A DNA stretch of 64,000 nt from JAHWKI01 sp035513575 (GTDB lineage: Bacteria; Gemmatimonadota; Gemmatimonadetes; Longimicrobiales; RSA9), in assembly GCA_035513575.1 (NCBI GenBank), contig DATKBW010000134.1, positions 1 to 64,000 on the forward strand, in the 5' to 3' direction. A program made the translations under genes and the position numbers. Of the stretch, positions 38,585 to 47,066 are shown one piece after another (position 1 is the stretch's first letter; every line of letters starts with the position of its first letter). Below the pieces are notes generated by a model. It saw nothing but the letters and a program-made list of their open reading frames with translations, was not told where the DNA came from and did no database searches.

Positions 38585-39358
38585 ATGGCGGACGACTTCC
38601 GGAATGGGCTGGAGGGGCTGGAATCGGGCCCGGAGGCGACGGAGGGGCCCGAGGCGGCCCGGGGCGAGGGTGCGGACGCGTCGTCGCATCCGTCGGTGGC
38701 GGCGCTGCGGGAGCGGTTCGGGGACGCGGTGCTGCATCACGAGATCCAGGCGGGGGACGAGCACGTGGTGTTCATCCCGGCGGACCGCAACGTGGAGGTC
38801 CTCACGTGGCTGCGGGATGACCAGGAGTTCGACCTGCTCCGGGACGTCACCGCGGTGGACTACGGGGGCGGCCGCCCGATCCAGGTGGTCTACGAGCTGT
38901 GGTCGATCCCGCGGCGGCGCCAGCTGCGGGTGAAGGTGGAGCTGCCGCTGGAGGGGCTGGAGGTGCGGACGGTGGTGCCGCTCTGGAGCACGGCCGACTG
39001 GCTGGAGCGGGAGACCTACGACATGTTCGGCGTCCAGTTCGGGGGGCATCCGGACCTGCGGCGGATCCTGATGCCGGACAATTACGCGGAAGGGCACCCG
39101 CTGCGGAAGGACTTCCCGCTGCGGGGCCGGTTCAGCCGAGCGGAGCAGACGCGGAGGGCGCTGTCGTTCGACCTGGCTGACCACTACGCGCCCTCCGAGC
39201 TGGAAGTGCTGAAGAAGGGGGACTGGGCGCGGGCCCAGGATCGGGCGCGGGCGGAGCAGACCGGAGAGACGGTGGGGAGCGCGGATTTCCCGGCGGACAC
39301 GAGCGAGTCGCGGGACCCGCGGGACGTCTACCCGGACATGGAGGAGCAGGGCGGATGA
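38585..39358 (+). CDS. nuoC: NADH-quinone oxidoreductase subunit C
   Basis: The 257-residue 30 kDa-type subunit of the peripheral arm is separate from nuoD, unlike the fused E. coli nuoCD. It has DVTAVDY, YELWSIPRRRQLRVKVEL and the signature ERETYDMFGVQFGGHPDLRRILMPD (in two pieces), then PLRKDFPL. About 35 acidic residues precede the fold and about 45 follow it. The stop overlaps nuoD by 4 bases. Confidence 0.96.
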   Translation: MADDFRNGLEGLESGPEATEGPEAARGEGADASSHPSVAALRERFGDAVLHHEIQAGDEHVVFIPADRNVEVLTWLRDDQEFDLLRDVTAVDYGGGRPIQVVYELWSIPRRRQLRVKVELPLEGLEVRTVVPLWSTADWLERETYDMFGVQFGGHPDLRRILMPDNYAEGHPLRKDFPLRGRFSRAEQTRRALSFDLADHYAPSELEVLKKGDWARAQDRARAEQTGETVGSADFPADTSESRDPRDVYPDMEEQGG

Positions 39359-40629
39359 GCAGGCGCACGGTGGAGTACGAGGTGGGGCGGAGCGGGCTGG
39401 TGGGAGTGGACGGCCGGGCGGTCCGGTCGCCGGTGCTGCCGGAGGGGGTGGAGCCGGACCTCCACAGCGAGCACATGCTCCTCAACATCGGTCCCCAGCA
39501 CCCGGCCACGCACGGCGTGCTCCGGCTCGTCCTCGAGCTGGATGGCGAGACGGTGATCCGCTGCATCCCCCACATCGGCTACCTGCACTCGAGCTTCGAG
39601 AAGCTGGGCGAGTACCGGAGCTGGAACCAGATCATCCCGCTCACCGACCGCATGGACTACCTGGCGCCGCTGATCTACAACGTGGCGTTCGTGGCGGCGG
39701 TCGAGAAGCTCATGGGGATCGAGATCACGGAGCGGTGCAAGGTCGTGCGCGTGATGCTCATGGAGCTGGACCGGGTCTTCAGCCACCTGCTCTGGATCGG
39801 CACCACCGCCATCGACATCGGCGCGTTCACCGTTTTCCTGTACACGTTCCAGGAGCGGGAGCGGATCTACAACCTGCACGAGGCGCTGACCGGCGCCCGC
39901 ATCACCACGTCCGCCACCCGCGTGGGCGGGATGATGGCGGACTTCCCGCCCGGCTTCACCGACGAGATCCAGCACTTCGTGGACACGCTCCCGAAGACGC
40001 TGGACGAGGTGGAGACGCTCCTCAGCACGAACAACCTGTGGATCGGCCGGAACAAGGGGATCGGACGGATCAGCGCGAAGGACGCGGTGAGCGCGGGTCT
40101 CACGGGCCCGATCCTCCGGGCCTCGGGCATCGACTACGACGTGCGCAAGGACCGTCCCTACTACGACTACGAGACGTACGACTGGGATGTGATCGTGGGC
40201 GCGGAGGGGGACAACTACGACCGGTACCTGTGCCGGATGGAGGAGATGCGGCAGAGCCTGCGGATCCTCCAGCAGACCCTCGACCGCCTGCCGGACGGCC
40301 CCATCAACGTGGACGACCCGCGGGTCATCCTCCCGTCCAAGACGGACGCCATGAACGACATGGAATCCATGATCCACCACTTCAAGGTGGTGATGGAGGG
40401 GGTGAATGCGCCGCCGGGGGAGAGCTGGTTCGGCGTGGAGAGCTCGAAGGGCGAGCTCGGCATGTACGTGGTGAGCGATGGCGGCCCGAAGCCGGTCAGG
40501 TGGCGCATCCGCGGGCCGAGCTTCGTGAACATGAGCGCGCTCCCGCAGATGGTGGAGGGGCACCTGCTGTCCGACGTGATCGCCACGAACGCCAGCATCG
40601 ACATCGTGCTGGGCGAGATCGACCGCTAG
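39355..40629 (+). CDS. nuoD: NADH-quinone oxidoreductase subunit D
   Basis: The 424-residue 49 kDa-type subunit forms the quinone site with NuoB. It has NIGPQHPATHGVLRLVLELDG, HIGYLHSSFEKLGEY with the conserved His pair, NLHEALTGARITTS-like ARITTSATRVGG and the C-terminal SSKGELGMYVVSDGG and RIRGPSF. It is followed by a 31-base spacer with four copies of GACTTC before nuoE. Confidence 0.97.
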   Translation: MSRRTVEYEVGRSGLVGVDGRAVRSPVLPEGVEPDLHSEHMLLNIGPQHPATHGVLRLVLELDGETVIRCIPHIGYLHSSFEKLGEYRSWNQIIPLTDRMDYLAPLIYNVAFVAAVEKLMGIEITERCKVVRVMLMELDRVFSHLLWIGTTAIDIGAFTVFLYTFQERERIYNLHEALTGARITTSATRVGGMMADFPPGFTDEIQHFVDTLPKTLDEVETLLSTNNLWIGRNKGIGRISAKDAVSAGLTGPILRASGIDYDVRKDRPYYDYETYDWDVIVGAEGDNYDRYLCRMEEMRQSLRILQQTLDRLPDGPINVDDPRVILPSKTDAMNDMESMIHHFKVVMEGVNAPPGESWFGVESSKGELGMYVVSDGGPKPVRWRIRGPSFVNMSALPQMVEGHLLSDVIATNASIDIVLGEIDR

Positions 40630-40635
40630 TGCGAC

Positions 40636-40659
40636 GACTTCGACTTCGACTTCGACTTC
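40636..40659 (+). repeat. (GACTTC)4 repeat abutting the nuoE start codon
   Basis: Four exact GACTTC units fill most of the nuoD-nuoE spacer and end one base before the nuoE ATG. There is no Shine-Dalgarno sequence. The same unit recurs, in both orientations, in the 3' end of nuoE. Confidence 0.85.
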
Positions 40660-40660
40660 G

Positions 40661-41407
40661 ATGAAGAATCCGGGCTGGGCAGGGGAGACGGGGGAGTTCG
40701 ACCTCACGGAGGCCGAGGTCCGGGGGGCCGGCTACGTGGGGATCCAGCCGCCGGAGGGGTGGGCCCACGGGGGCGTCACCGCGTACCCCTACCTGCGGGC
40801 GGACGGCGACCCGGAGGCGCCGCTCTTTCAGGGCCCCCACCGCCAGCGCCTGGACACCATCCTCTCGCGCTACCCGAACAGGCGCGCCGCGCTGCTCCCG
40901 GTGCTGAACCTGGCCCACGAGATCCGGGGCCATCTCTCGCAGGACGCAATGGACGCGGTGGCGCGCGAGCTGGGCGAGTCGCCGGCCGCGGTCCGGGGCG
41001 TGGCGACGTTCTACACCATGTACAACAAGCGGCCCGTGGGGCGGCACCTGATCCAGGTGTGCACCAACGTGAGCTGCAACCTGTGCGGCGGCCACGAGGT
41101 CTTCGAGGCGTTCCTCGCCCAGACCGGCACGGAGCCCGGGCAGATCAGCGAGGACGGCGAGTTCACGGTGATCGAGGTGGAGTGCCTGGGGGCGTGCGGC
41201 TTCCCGACCGCGGTCCAGGTCAACAGCCGCTATTTCGAGAACGTCGAGGTGGGGGATGTGCCGGACCTCCTCGAGCGCCTGAAGCGGCACGGGGTGGATC
41301 CGGTGGATGGCGCCGCCGGACGGGCGACGTCGACTTCGACTTCGAACAGCGACGGGTCGAAGTCGAAGTCGATGGGCGGGGAAGAGGAAGGGGAAGGGGA
41401 AAGGTAG
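40661..41407 (+). CDS. nuoE: NADH-quinone oxidoreductase subunit E, with low-complexity tail
   Basis: NuoE holds the 2Fe-2S cluster N1a next to NuoF. The 248-residue protein has RYPNRRAALLPVLNLAHE, VATFYTMYNKRPVG and the ligands Cys134, Cys139, Cys175 and Cys179 (CTNVSC, ECLGAC). About 60 residues precede the fold, so the ATG at 40661 is uncertain; a GTG near 40736 is an alternative. The last ~30 residues (STSTS, SKSKS, EEEGEGER) are outside the family and are encoded by a perfect inverted repeat followed by a purine tract. That tract supplies the nuoF ribosome-binding site. Confidence 0.93.
   Translation: MKNPGWAGETGEFDLTEAEVRGAGYVGIQPPEGWAHGGVTAYPYLRADGDPEAPLFQGPHRQRLDTILSRYPNRRAALLPVLNLAHEIRGHLSQDAMDAVARELGESPAAVRGVATFYTMYNKRPVGRHLIQVCTNVSCNLCGGHEVFEAFLAQTGTEPGQISEDGEFTVIEVECLGACGFPTAVQVNSRYFENVEVGDVPDLLERLKRHGVDPVDGAAGRATSTSTSNSDGSKSKSMGGEEEGEGER
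41330..41372 (+). repeat. 16-base perfect inverted repeat in the nuoE 3' end
   Basis: Bases 41330-41345 (two GACTTC units) pair with 41357-41372 (their complement) around an 11-base loop. The hairpin is in frame within nuoE and encodes a Ser/Thr then Ser/Lys stretch. It uses the same unit as the repeat before nuoE. Confidence 0.85.
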
Positions 41408-41411
41408 CGCC

Positions 41412-42728
41412 ATGGCGTATCCATACACGCACGCGCGTGAGGCACGAGTGATGAGCCGGGGCTTCGGCGACCCGGCCACGCGGACGCTGGACGGCTGGCG
41501 GCGGCTGGGCGGGTACGGGGCGTTCGAGCAGGCGCTCGGGATGGACCGGGACGCGCTGATCGAAGAGGTGAAGGCCAGCGGGCTGCGCGGCCGGGGCGGC
41601 GCCGGGTTCCCGACGGGGGTGAAGTGGAGCTTCATGCCGAAGGAGCCGAAGGGGCCGCAGTACCTGCTGGTGAACGCGGACGAGTCGGAGCCGGGGGCGT
41701 TCAAGGACCGGGAGCTGATGCGGTGGACGCCCCATCAGATGATCGAGGGGGCGCTGATCGGCGCGTACGCCATGCGCGCGCAGCACGTCTACATCTACGT
41801 CCGTGGCGAGTTCTTCGAGCCGGCACAGATCGTGGGGCGGGCCATCGAGGAGGCGTACGCCGCCGGGCTGGCCGGGAAGGACATCCTGGGAAAGGGCGTG
41901 GACATCGACGTCACCCTCCACCTCGGGGCGGGGGCCTACATCTGCGGCGAGGAGACGGCGCTGATGAACTCGCTGGAGGGGCGCCGCGGCCAGCCGCGGA
42001 TCAAGCCGCCCTTCCCGGCGGTCTCGGGCGTGTTCGCCCAGCCCACCACCATCAACAACGTGGAGACGCTCTGCTCGATCCCCCACATCGTACTGAACGG
42101 CGGTGCGTGGTACCGGCAGTGGGGGACCGAGAAGAGCCCGGGCACCAAGATGTTCAACGTGTCCGGGCACGTCGTGCGGCGGGGCAACTACGAGCTCCCC
42201 CTGGGCTTCCCCATGGACGACCTGATCCACGACGTCTGCGGCGGCATCCGCGACGGCCGGAAGCTGAAGGCGGTCATCCCCGGCGGGAGCTCCGTGCCGA
42301 TCCTCACGGCGCAGGAGATCGAGGGGCTCGCCTCCGATTACGAGAGCGTGGCGCAGGCGGGGAGCATGCTGGGCACCGCGTCGGTCATCGTCATGGATGA
42401 CCGGACGAACCTGGTCACGCAGGTCCGCCGGATGGTGGAGTTCTACGCCCACGAGAGCTGCGGCCAGTGCACGCCGTGCCGGGAGGGCACCGCGTGGATG
42501 GTGAAGATCCTGCGCCGGATCGAGGCGGGGCAGGGGACGCCCGAGGACGTGGACACGCTGCTGGGCGTCTCGAAGAACGTGACCGGCACGACCATCTGCG
42601 TGCTGAGCGACTCGGCCGCGGCCCCGGTCACCAGCTGGATCCAGAAGTTCCCGGAAGACATTGAGCGGCTCGTGGGCGGCCGGCGCGGGGTGCAGGTCCC
42701 GGCCGGCGCGGTGGTCGCGACGGCATAG
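41412..42728 (+). CDS. nuoF: NADH-quinone oxidoreductase subunit F
   Basis: NuoF binds NADH and FMN and passes electrons to cluster N3. The 438-residue protein has GLRGRGGAGFPTGVKW (NADH), NADESEPGAFKDRE (FMN), GAGAYICGEETALMNSLEG and the N3 ligands in ESCGQCTPCREGT with a later Cys (TICVLSD). The ATG at 41412 has GGGGAAAGG 8 bases upstream; a second ATG at 41451 is less well supported. Length is normal. Confidence 0.97.
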   Translation: MAYPYTHAREARVMSRGFGDPATRTLDGWRRLGGYGAFEQALGMDRDALIEEVKASGLRGRGGAGFPTGVKWSFMPKEPKGPQYLLVNADESEPGAFKDRELMRWTPHQMIEGALIGAYAMRAQHVYIYVRGEFFEPAQIVGRAIEEAYAAGLAGKDILGKGVDIDVTLHLGAGAYICGEETALMNSLEGRRGQPRIKPPFPAVSGVFAQPTTINNVETLCSIPHIVLNGGAWYRQWGTEKSPGTKMFNVSGHVVRRGNYELPLGFPMDDLIHDVCGGIRDGRKLKAVIPGGSSVPILTAQEIEGLASDYESVAQAGSMLGTASVIVMDDRTNLVTQVRRMVEFYAHESCGQCTPCREGTAWMVKILRRIEAGQGTPEDVDTLLGVSKNVTGTTICVLSDSAAAPVTSWIQKFPEDIERLVGGRRGVQVPAGAVVATA

Positions 42729-42742
42729 AGGCCCGGAAGCGA

Positions 42743-44443
42743 ATGGCAAACGGAAGGCAGACGGAAACCGTCACCTGCACGATCGACGGCCACGAGGTGA
42801 CCGTGCCGAAGGGGTCGCGGATCATCGAGGCCGCGGAGCAGATCGGCATCGGGATCGTCCACTACTGCTACCACCCGGCGCTCTCGGCGCCGGCGATGTG
42901 CCGGATGTGCCTGGTGGAGGTCGAGGGCGCGCCGAAGCTCCAGCCCGCGTGCGTCACGCCGGTCTCCGACGGCGCGGTGATCCGGACGGACGCCGAGAAG
43001 GCCGCGGAGGCGCGGACGGGCGTGCTGGAGTTCTACCTGATCAATCACCCGCTGGACTGTCCGGTCTGCGATGCGTCCGGGGAGTGCAAGCTCCAGGACT
43101 ACGTGTTCCAGGAGGGGCGCAAGCGCGGCCGCTTCGTGGAGCCCAAGCGGGTCCTGGGGGAGGACGATTTCGGCGGTGACGTCATCTACGACGGCGACCG
43201 CTGCATCATGTGCACGCGCTGCACGCGCTACATGAAGGAGGTCGCGGGCGACGAGCGGCTGTGCGTCGTGCAGCGGGGGAACCGGTCGGTGATCGACACG
43301 TTCTTCGACGAGGGGCTCGACGGCTCGCCCTTCGCCAGCAACATCATCGACATCTGCCCGGTGGGGGCGCTGCTCTCGAAGGACTTCCTGCACAAGGCCC
43401 GCGCCTGGGACCTGGACCGCACGCCCTCGATCTGCCCCAGCTGCTCGCAGGGGTGCAACATCACGCTGGACGTCCGGGACAACCTGGTCCAGCGGCTGAA
43501 GCCGCGGCACAACCCCGACGTCAACTCCTACTGGATGTGCGACTACGGGCGCTACACCTACGAGTGGATGAATCGCGGCGCCGCGGAAGCCTCCTACCCC
43601 GTGGCGCGTGGCGGCGCGGCCGCCGACGGCGACCGGGGGGCCGGGACCCTCGGCTGGCGCGCCTCGGGCAGCCGCATCGAGGAGCCGCGGATGAAGGGCC
43701 CCCGCGGGCTCGAGCCGGTCTCCTGGCAGGATGCCATCCGCGCCCTGGTCGACCGCCTGCGCGCTGCCGGCGGCGCCACCGTGGTCGGCTCGCCCTATCA
43801 CGGGAACGAGGACAACGGGCTCCTCCGGCGGCTCCAGGAAGTGGTGGGCGGTGGTGAGGCGGTGTACCGCTCCCCCCGCGCCCCGGACGAGGTCGCGCTC
43901 CCGGGCTTCCCCAAGCTCACCCGCCGCCGCGACCTCTCGGCCAACGCCCGCGGGCTGGAAGAGTTCGGGTTCCACCGCGTCGGCGACGACCGCGGGGCCG
44001 GTGGCGTGGACGTGAAGGGCGGCGCCGTCGTCGTGCTGGGGGACCCGCTGGCGGACCTGCCGGAGGGAGCGCTCTCCGGCGCCTCGCTGGTGGTCTACCT
44101 GGGCGCGGTGGACGCCCCGGCGGTGCGGGACGCCGATTTCGTCCTCCCGGTGACCAGCTTCGCCGAGCAGGAGGGGACGTTCACGAACGTGGAGGGGCGC
44201 GTTCAGCGGTTCTGGCCGGGTCTGAACCCGCCGCCGCAGGCGCGGCCGGCGTGGCAGGTGCTCGGGGTGCTGCTGGCGGGGCTCGAGGACGGGCAGGCCC
44301 CCGCCAGCGCGGGTGCGGCCTTCGTCCGGATCGCCGAGCTGTACGACGCCTTCGGCGGCCTCAGCTACGCGCAGCTGGGCACGCGGGGGGCGTTGCTGAA
44401 CGAGCCGGTGCGGATCGGCGCCGGCCCGGGGGTCGGGGGCTGA
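42743..44443 (+). CDS. nuoG: NADH-quinone oxidoreductase subunit G, short form with N7 cluster ligands
   Basis: NuoG carries several clusters of the electron wire. The ligands are all visible: 2Fe-2S at Cys42, Cys53, Cys56, Cys70; N5 at His102, Cys106, Cys109, Cys115; N4 at Cys154, Cys157, Cys160, Cys205; and N7-type at Cys231, Cys234, Cys238, Cys266. At 566 residues it is much shorter than the ~780-910 of Thermus and E. coli, since the molybdopterin-oxidoreductase-like half is reduced to a region from about 300 (LVVYLGAVDAPAVRDADFVLPVTSF, in part). The C-terminus is otherwise intact, with no frameshift seen. Confidence 0.93.
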   Translation: MANGRQTETVTCTIDGHEVTVPKGSRIIEAAEQIGIGIVHYCYHPALSAPAMCRMCLVEVEGAPKLQPACVTPVSDGAVIRTDAEKAAEARTGVLEFYLINHPLDCPVCDASGECKLQDYVFQEGRKRGRFVEPKRVLGEDDFGGDVIYDGDRCIMCTRCTRYMKEVAGDERLCVVQRGNRSVIDTFFDEGLDGSPFASNIIDICPVGALLSKDFLHKARAWDLDRTPSICPSCSQGCNITLDVRDNLVQRLKPRHNPDVNSYWMCDYGRYTYEWMNRGAAEASYPVARGGAAADGDRGAGTLGWRASGSRIEEPRMKGPRGLEPVSWQDAIRALVDRLRAAGGATVVGSPYHGNEDNGLLRRLQEVVGGGEAVYRSPRAPDEVALPGFPKLTRRRDLSANARGLEEFGFHRVGDDRGAGGVDVKGGAVVVLGDPLADLPEGALSGASLVVYLGAVDAPAVRDADFVLPVTSFAEQEGTFTNVEGRVQRFWPGLNPPPQARPAWQVLGVLLAGLEDGQAPASAGAAFVRIAELYDAFGGLSYAQLGTRGALLNEPVRIGAGPGVGG

Positions 44444-44444
44444 C

Positions 44445-45737
44445 ATGCACGAGATCGGCGCGCTCTCCGACACCGCGTTCCTGATCGCGTCCACCGTGAA
44501 GGTGGTGGTCGCGTTCGTGGTGACGCTGGTCGTGGTCGCCATGTGGACGCTCGCGGAGCGGCGCTTCTCCGCCTTCATCCAGGACCGTCTGGGTCCGAAC
44601 CGGGTGGGACCCTGGGGGCTGCTCCAGCCGGCCGCGGACGGGCTGAAGAACCTGCTGAAGGAGGAGAACCTCCCGGGGGAGGCGTCGAAGTTCTATTTCA
44701 TGCTGGCGCCGATGCTGGCCATCGCCCCGGCGTTCCTGCTCATGGCCGTGATCCCCTGGGCGGCGCCGCTGCCGACGCCCTGGGGGCTGGTGGACATGAT
44801 CATCGCCGACGTGCCCATCGGGATCCTCTTCATCCTGGCGTTCTCGAGCCTGGGGGTCTACGGCCTCTTCCTGGCCGGGTGGTCCTCGAACAACAAGTAC
44901 GCGTTCCTCGGCGGGCTCCGTGCGTCGGGGCAGATGGTGAGCTACGAGGTGAGCCTCGGCATGAGTCTGATCCCGATCTTCATGCTGGTCGGGGACGTGA
45001 CGCTGCCGGAGATGGTGTGGGTGCAGCAGGAGGGGCTCGGGATCTGGTTCGCCTTCCCGCTGGGACTGGCATTCTTCCTGTTCGTGATCAGCGCGTTCGC
45101 GGAGACGAACCGCCTGCCGTTCGACATGCCGGAGGCCGAGGCCGAGCTCGTGGCCGGGTATCACTCGGAGTACTCGTCCATGAAGTTCAGCATGTTCATG
45201 ATCGCGGAGTACGCCCACCTGCTGACCCAGTCCGCGCTCATGGCGACGCTCTTCTTCGGCGGCTGGGACATCCCGTTCTGGCAGGGCGACGACATGCGCG
45301 TCGTCGCGCCGGGCGTGGTGGAAGGGGCGGACCCGGCGTGGTGGAAGTCGCTGCTCACGTTCTTCGCCTTCGCCGCGAAGACGCTGTTCTTCGCCTTCGT
45401 CTTCGTCTGGGTGCGCTGGACGCTACCGCGCTTCCGCTACGACCAGATCATGGACCTGGGGTGGAAGGCCATGCTGCCCACGGCCCTGGCCTACATCATG
45501 GTCATGGGGGCGAGCATCCTGGCGCTGGACAGCCTGGGGATCCCGTACGGGCTCGGCTACGGCCTGATCCTGACCGCGATCAACCTCGTGGCCATGGGGA
45601 TCTTCCTGTACGTCCTGGACAGCGACCGGATCCTGGCCGGCGGCTCCGCGAAGCGCGAGGTGGTGCCCCCGCGGGAGGCGGCGGCGGAGGTGGTGGCGCC
45701 GGAGCGGCCGGCGGTGACGAGCGGGGCGGGCGTGTGA
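44445..45737 (+). CDS. nuoH: NADH-quinone oxidoreductase subunit H
   Basis: NuoH links the peripheral arm to the membrane arm and lines the quinone channel. The 430-residue membrane protein has AERRFSAFIQDRLGPNRVGPWGLLQPAADGLK (in two pieces), the acidic loop AFAETNRLPFDMPEAEAELVAGYHSEYSSMKF and RWTLPRFRYDQIMDLGWK. The C-terminal ~50 residues after the last helices are a charged tail not seen in E. coli. It starts 1 base after nuoG. Confidence 0.96.
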   Translation: MHEIGALSDTAFLIASTVKVVVAFVVTLVVVAMWTLAERRFSAFIQDRLGPNRVGPWGLLQPAADGLKNLLKEENLPGEASKFYFMLAPMLAIAPAFLLMAVIPWAAPLPTPWGLVDMIIADVPIGILFILAFSSLGVYGLFLAGWSSNNKYAFLGGLRASGQMVSYEVSLGMSLIPIFMLVGDVTLPEMVWVQQEGLGIWFAFPLGLAFFLFVISAFAETNRLPFDMPEAEAELVAGYHSEYSSMKFSMFMIAEYAHLLTQSALMATLFFGGWDIPFWQGDDMRVVAPGVVEGADPAWWKSLLTFFAFAAKTLFFAFVFVWVRWTLPRFRYDQIMDLGWKAMLPTALAYIMVMGASILALDSLGIPYGLGYGLILTAINLVAMGIFLYVLDSDRILAGGSAKREVVPPREAAAEVVAPERPAVTSGAGV

Positions 45738-45754
45738 GAGAGGGAGGAGTCTGA

Positions 45755-46248
45755 ATGGCGATCGGAGTCAGGCACGTCCGTCGTCCGGAAAGCGGGACCT
45801 CGTACCTGCGGGCGGCGCTCAAGGGGATGGCGCTGACGTTCCGGCACCTGGTGGACCCGAAGAAGGTCACGCAGGAGTACCCGGACGAGAAGCCGGACAT
45901 CGCGCCGCGGTGGCGGGGCACGCACCGGATGGAGGTGCACGCGGACGGGCGTCCGAAGTGCGTGGCGTGCGGCCTCTGCCCGACGATCTGCCCGGCCAAC
46001 TGCATCCGGCTGGTGCCGGGGGAGGACGACCAGGGGAACCGCTACCCCATCGTCTACGAGATCGACGAGTTCCGCTGCATCTTCTGCGGCATGTGCCAGG
46101 AGGTCTGCCCGGTGGAGGCCATCCACATGGGGCAGGATTACGAGGCGGCGGAATTCAGCCGCGACCGCTTCGTCTACGACCTGGACCGGCTGATGGCGCA
46201 GGACCACCCGGTCACCGCGCTCTGGGACCCGAGCGACCCGCTCTCCGA

Positions 46249-46252
<4 letters not shown>
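45755..46252 (+). CDS. nuoI: NADH-quinone oxidoreductase subunit I
   Basis: The 165-residue protein holds two 4Fe-4S clusters (N6a, N6b). The ligands are Cys69, Cys72, Cys75 with Cys79 (CVACGLCPTICP) and Cys108, Cys111, Cys114 with Cys118 (CIFCGMCQEVCP). The rest matches the TYKY-type subunit. GGGAGGAG precedes the ATG. The stop overlaps nuoJ (ATGA). Confidence 0.97.
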
Positions 46253-46770
<518 letters not shown>

Positions 46771-46771
46771 C

Positions 46772-47065
46772 GTGCTGACCGAGGCGCTGATCCTGTCGGG
46801 GATCCTGTTCGCGGTGGGCGTGGCCGGCGTCCTGATCCGCCGCAACGCCATCATCCTCTTCATGTGCGTGGAGCTGATGCTCAACGCGGTGAACCTGGCC
46901 TTCGTCGCGCTGTCGCAGCAGGTGGGCATCGAGGGCCAGGTGTACGTCTTCTTCGTGATGACGGTCGCGGCCGCGGAGGCGGCGGTGGGGCTGGCGATCA
47001 TCATCTCCATCTTCCGTCTCCAGGAGACGGTGGATACCCAGGACTTCAACCTGCTCAGGTGGTAG
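46772..47065 (+). CDS. nuoK: NADH-quinone oxidoreductase subunit K
   Basis: The 97-residue, three-helix subunit has the conserved acidic residues in FMCVELMLNAVNLAFVA and AAAEAAVGLAIIISIFR, part of the proton path. The start is GTG. nuoL follows after one base. Confidence 0.96.
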   Translation: MLTEALILSGILFAVGVAGVLIRRNAIILFMCVELMLNAVNLAFVALSQQVGIEGQVYVFFVMTVAAAEAAVGLAIIISIFRLQETVDTQDFNLLRW

Positions 47066-47066
47066 C

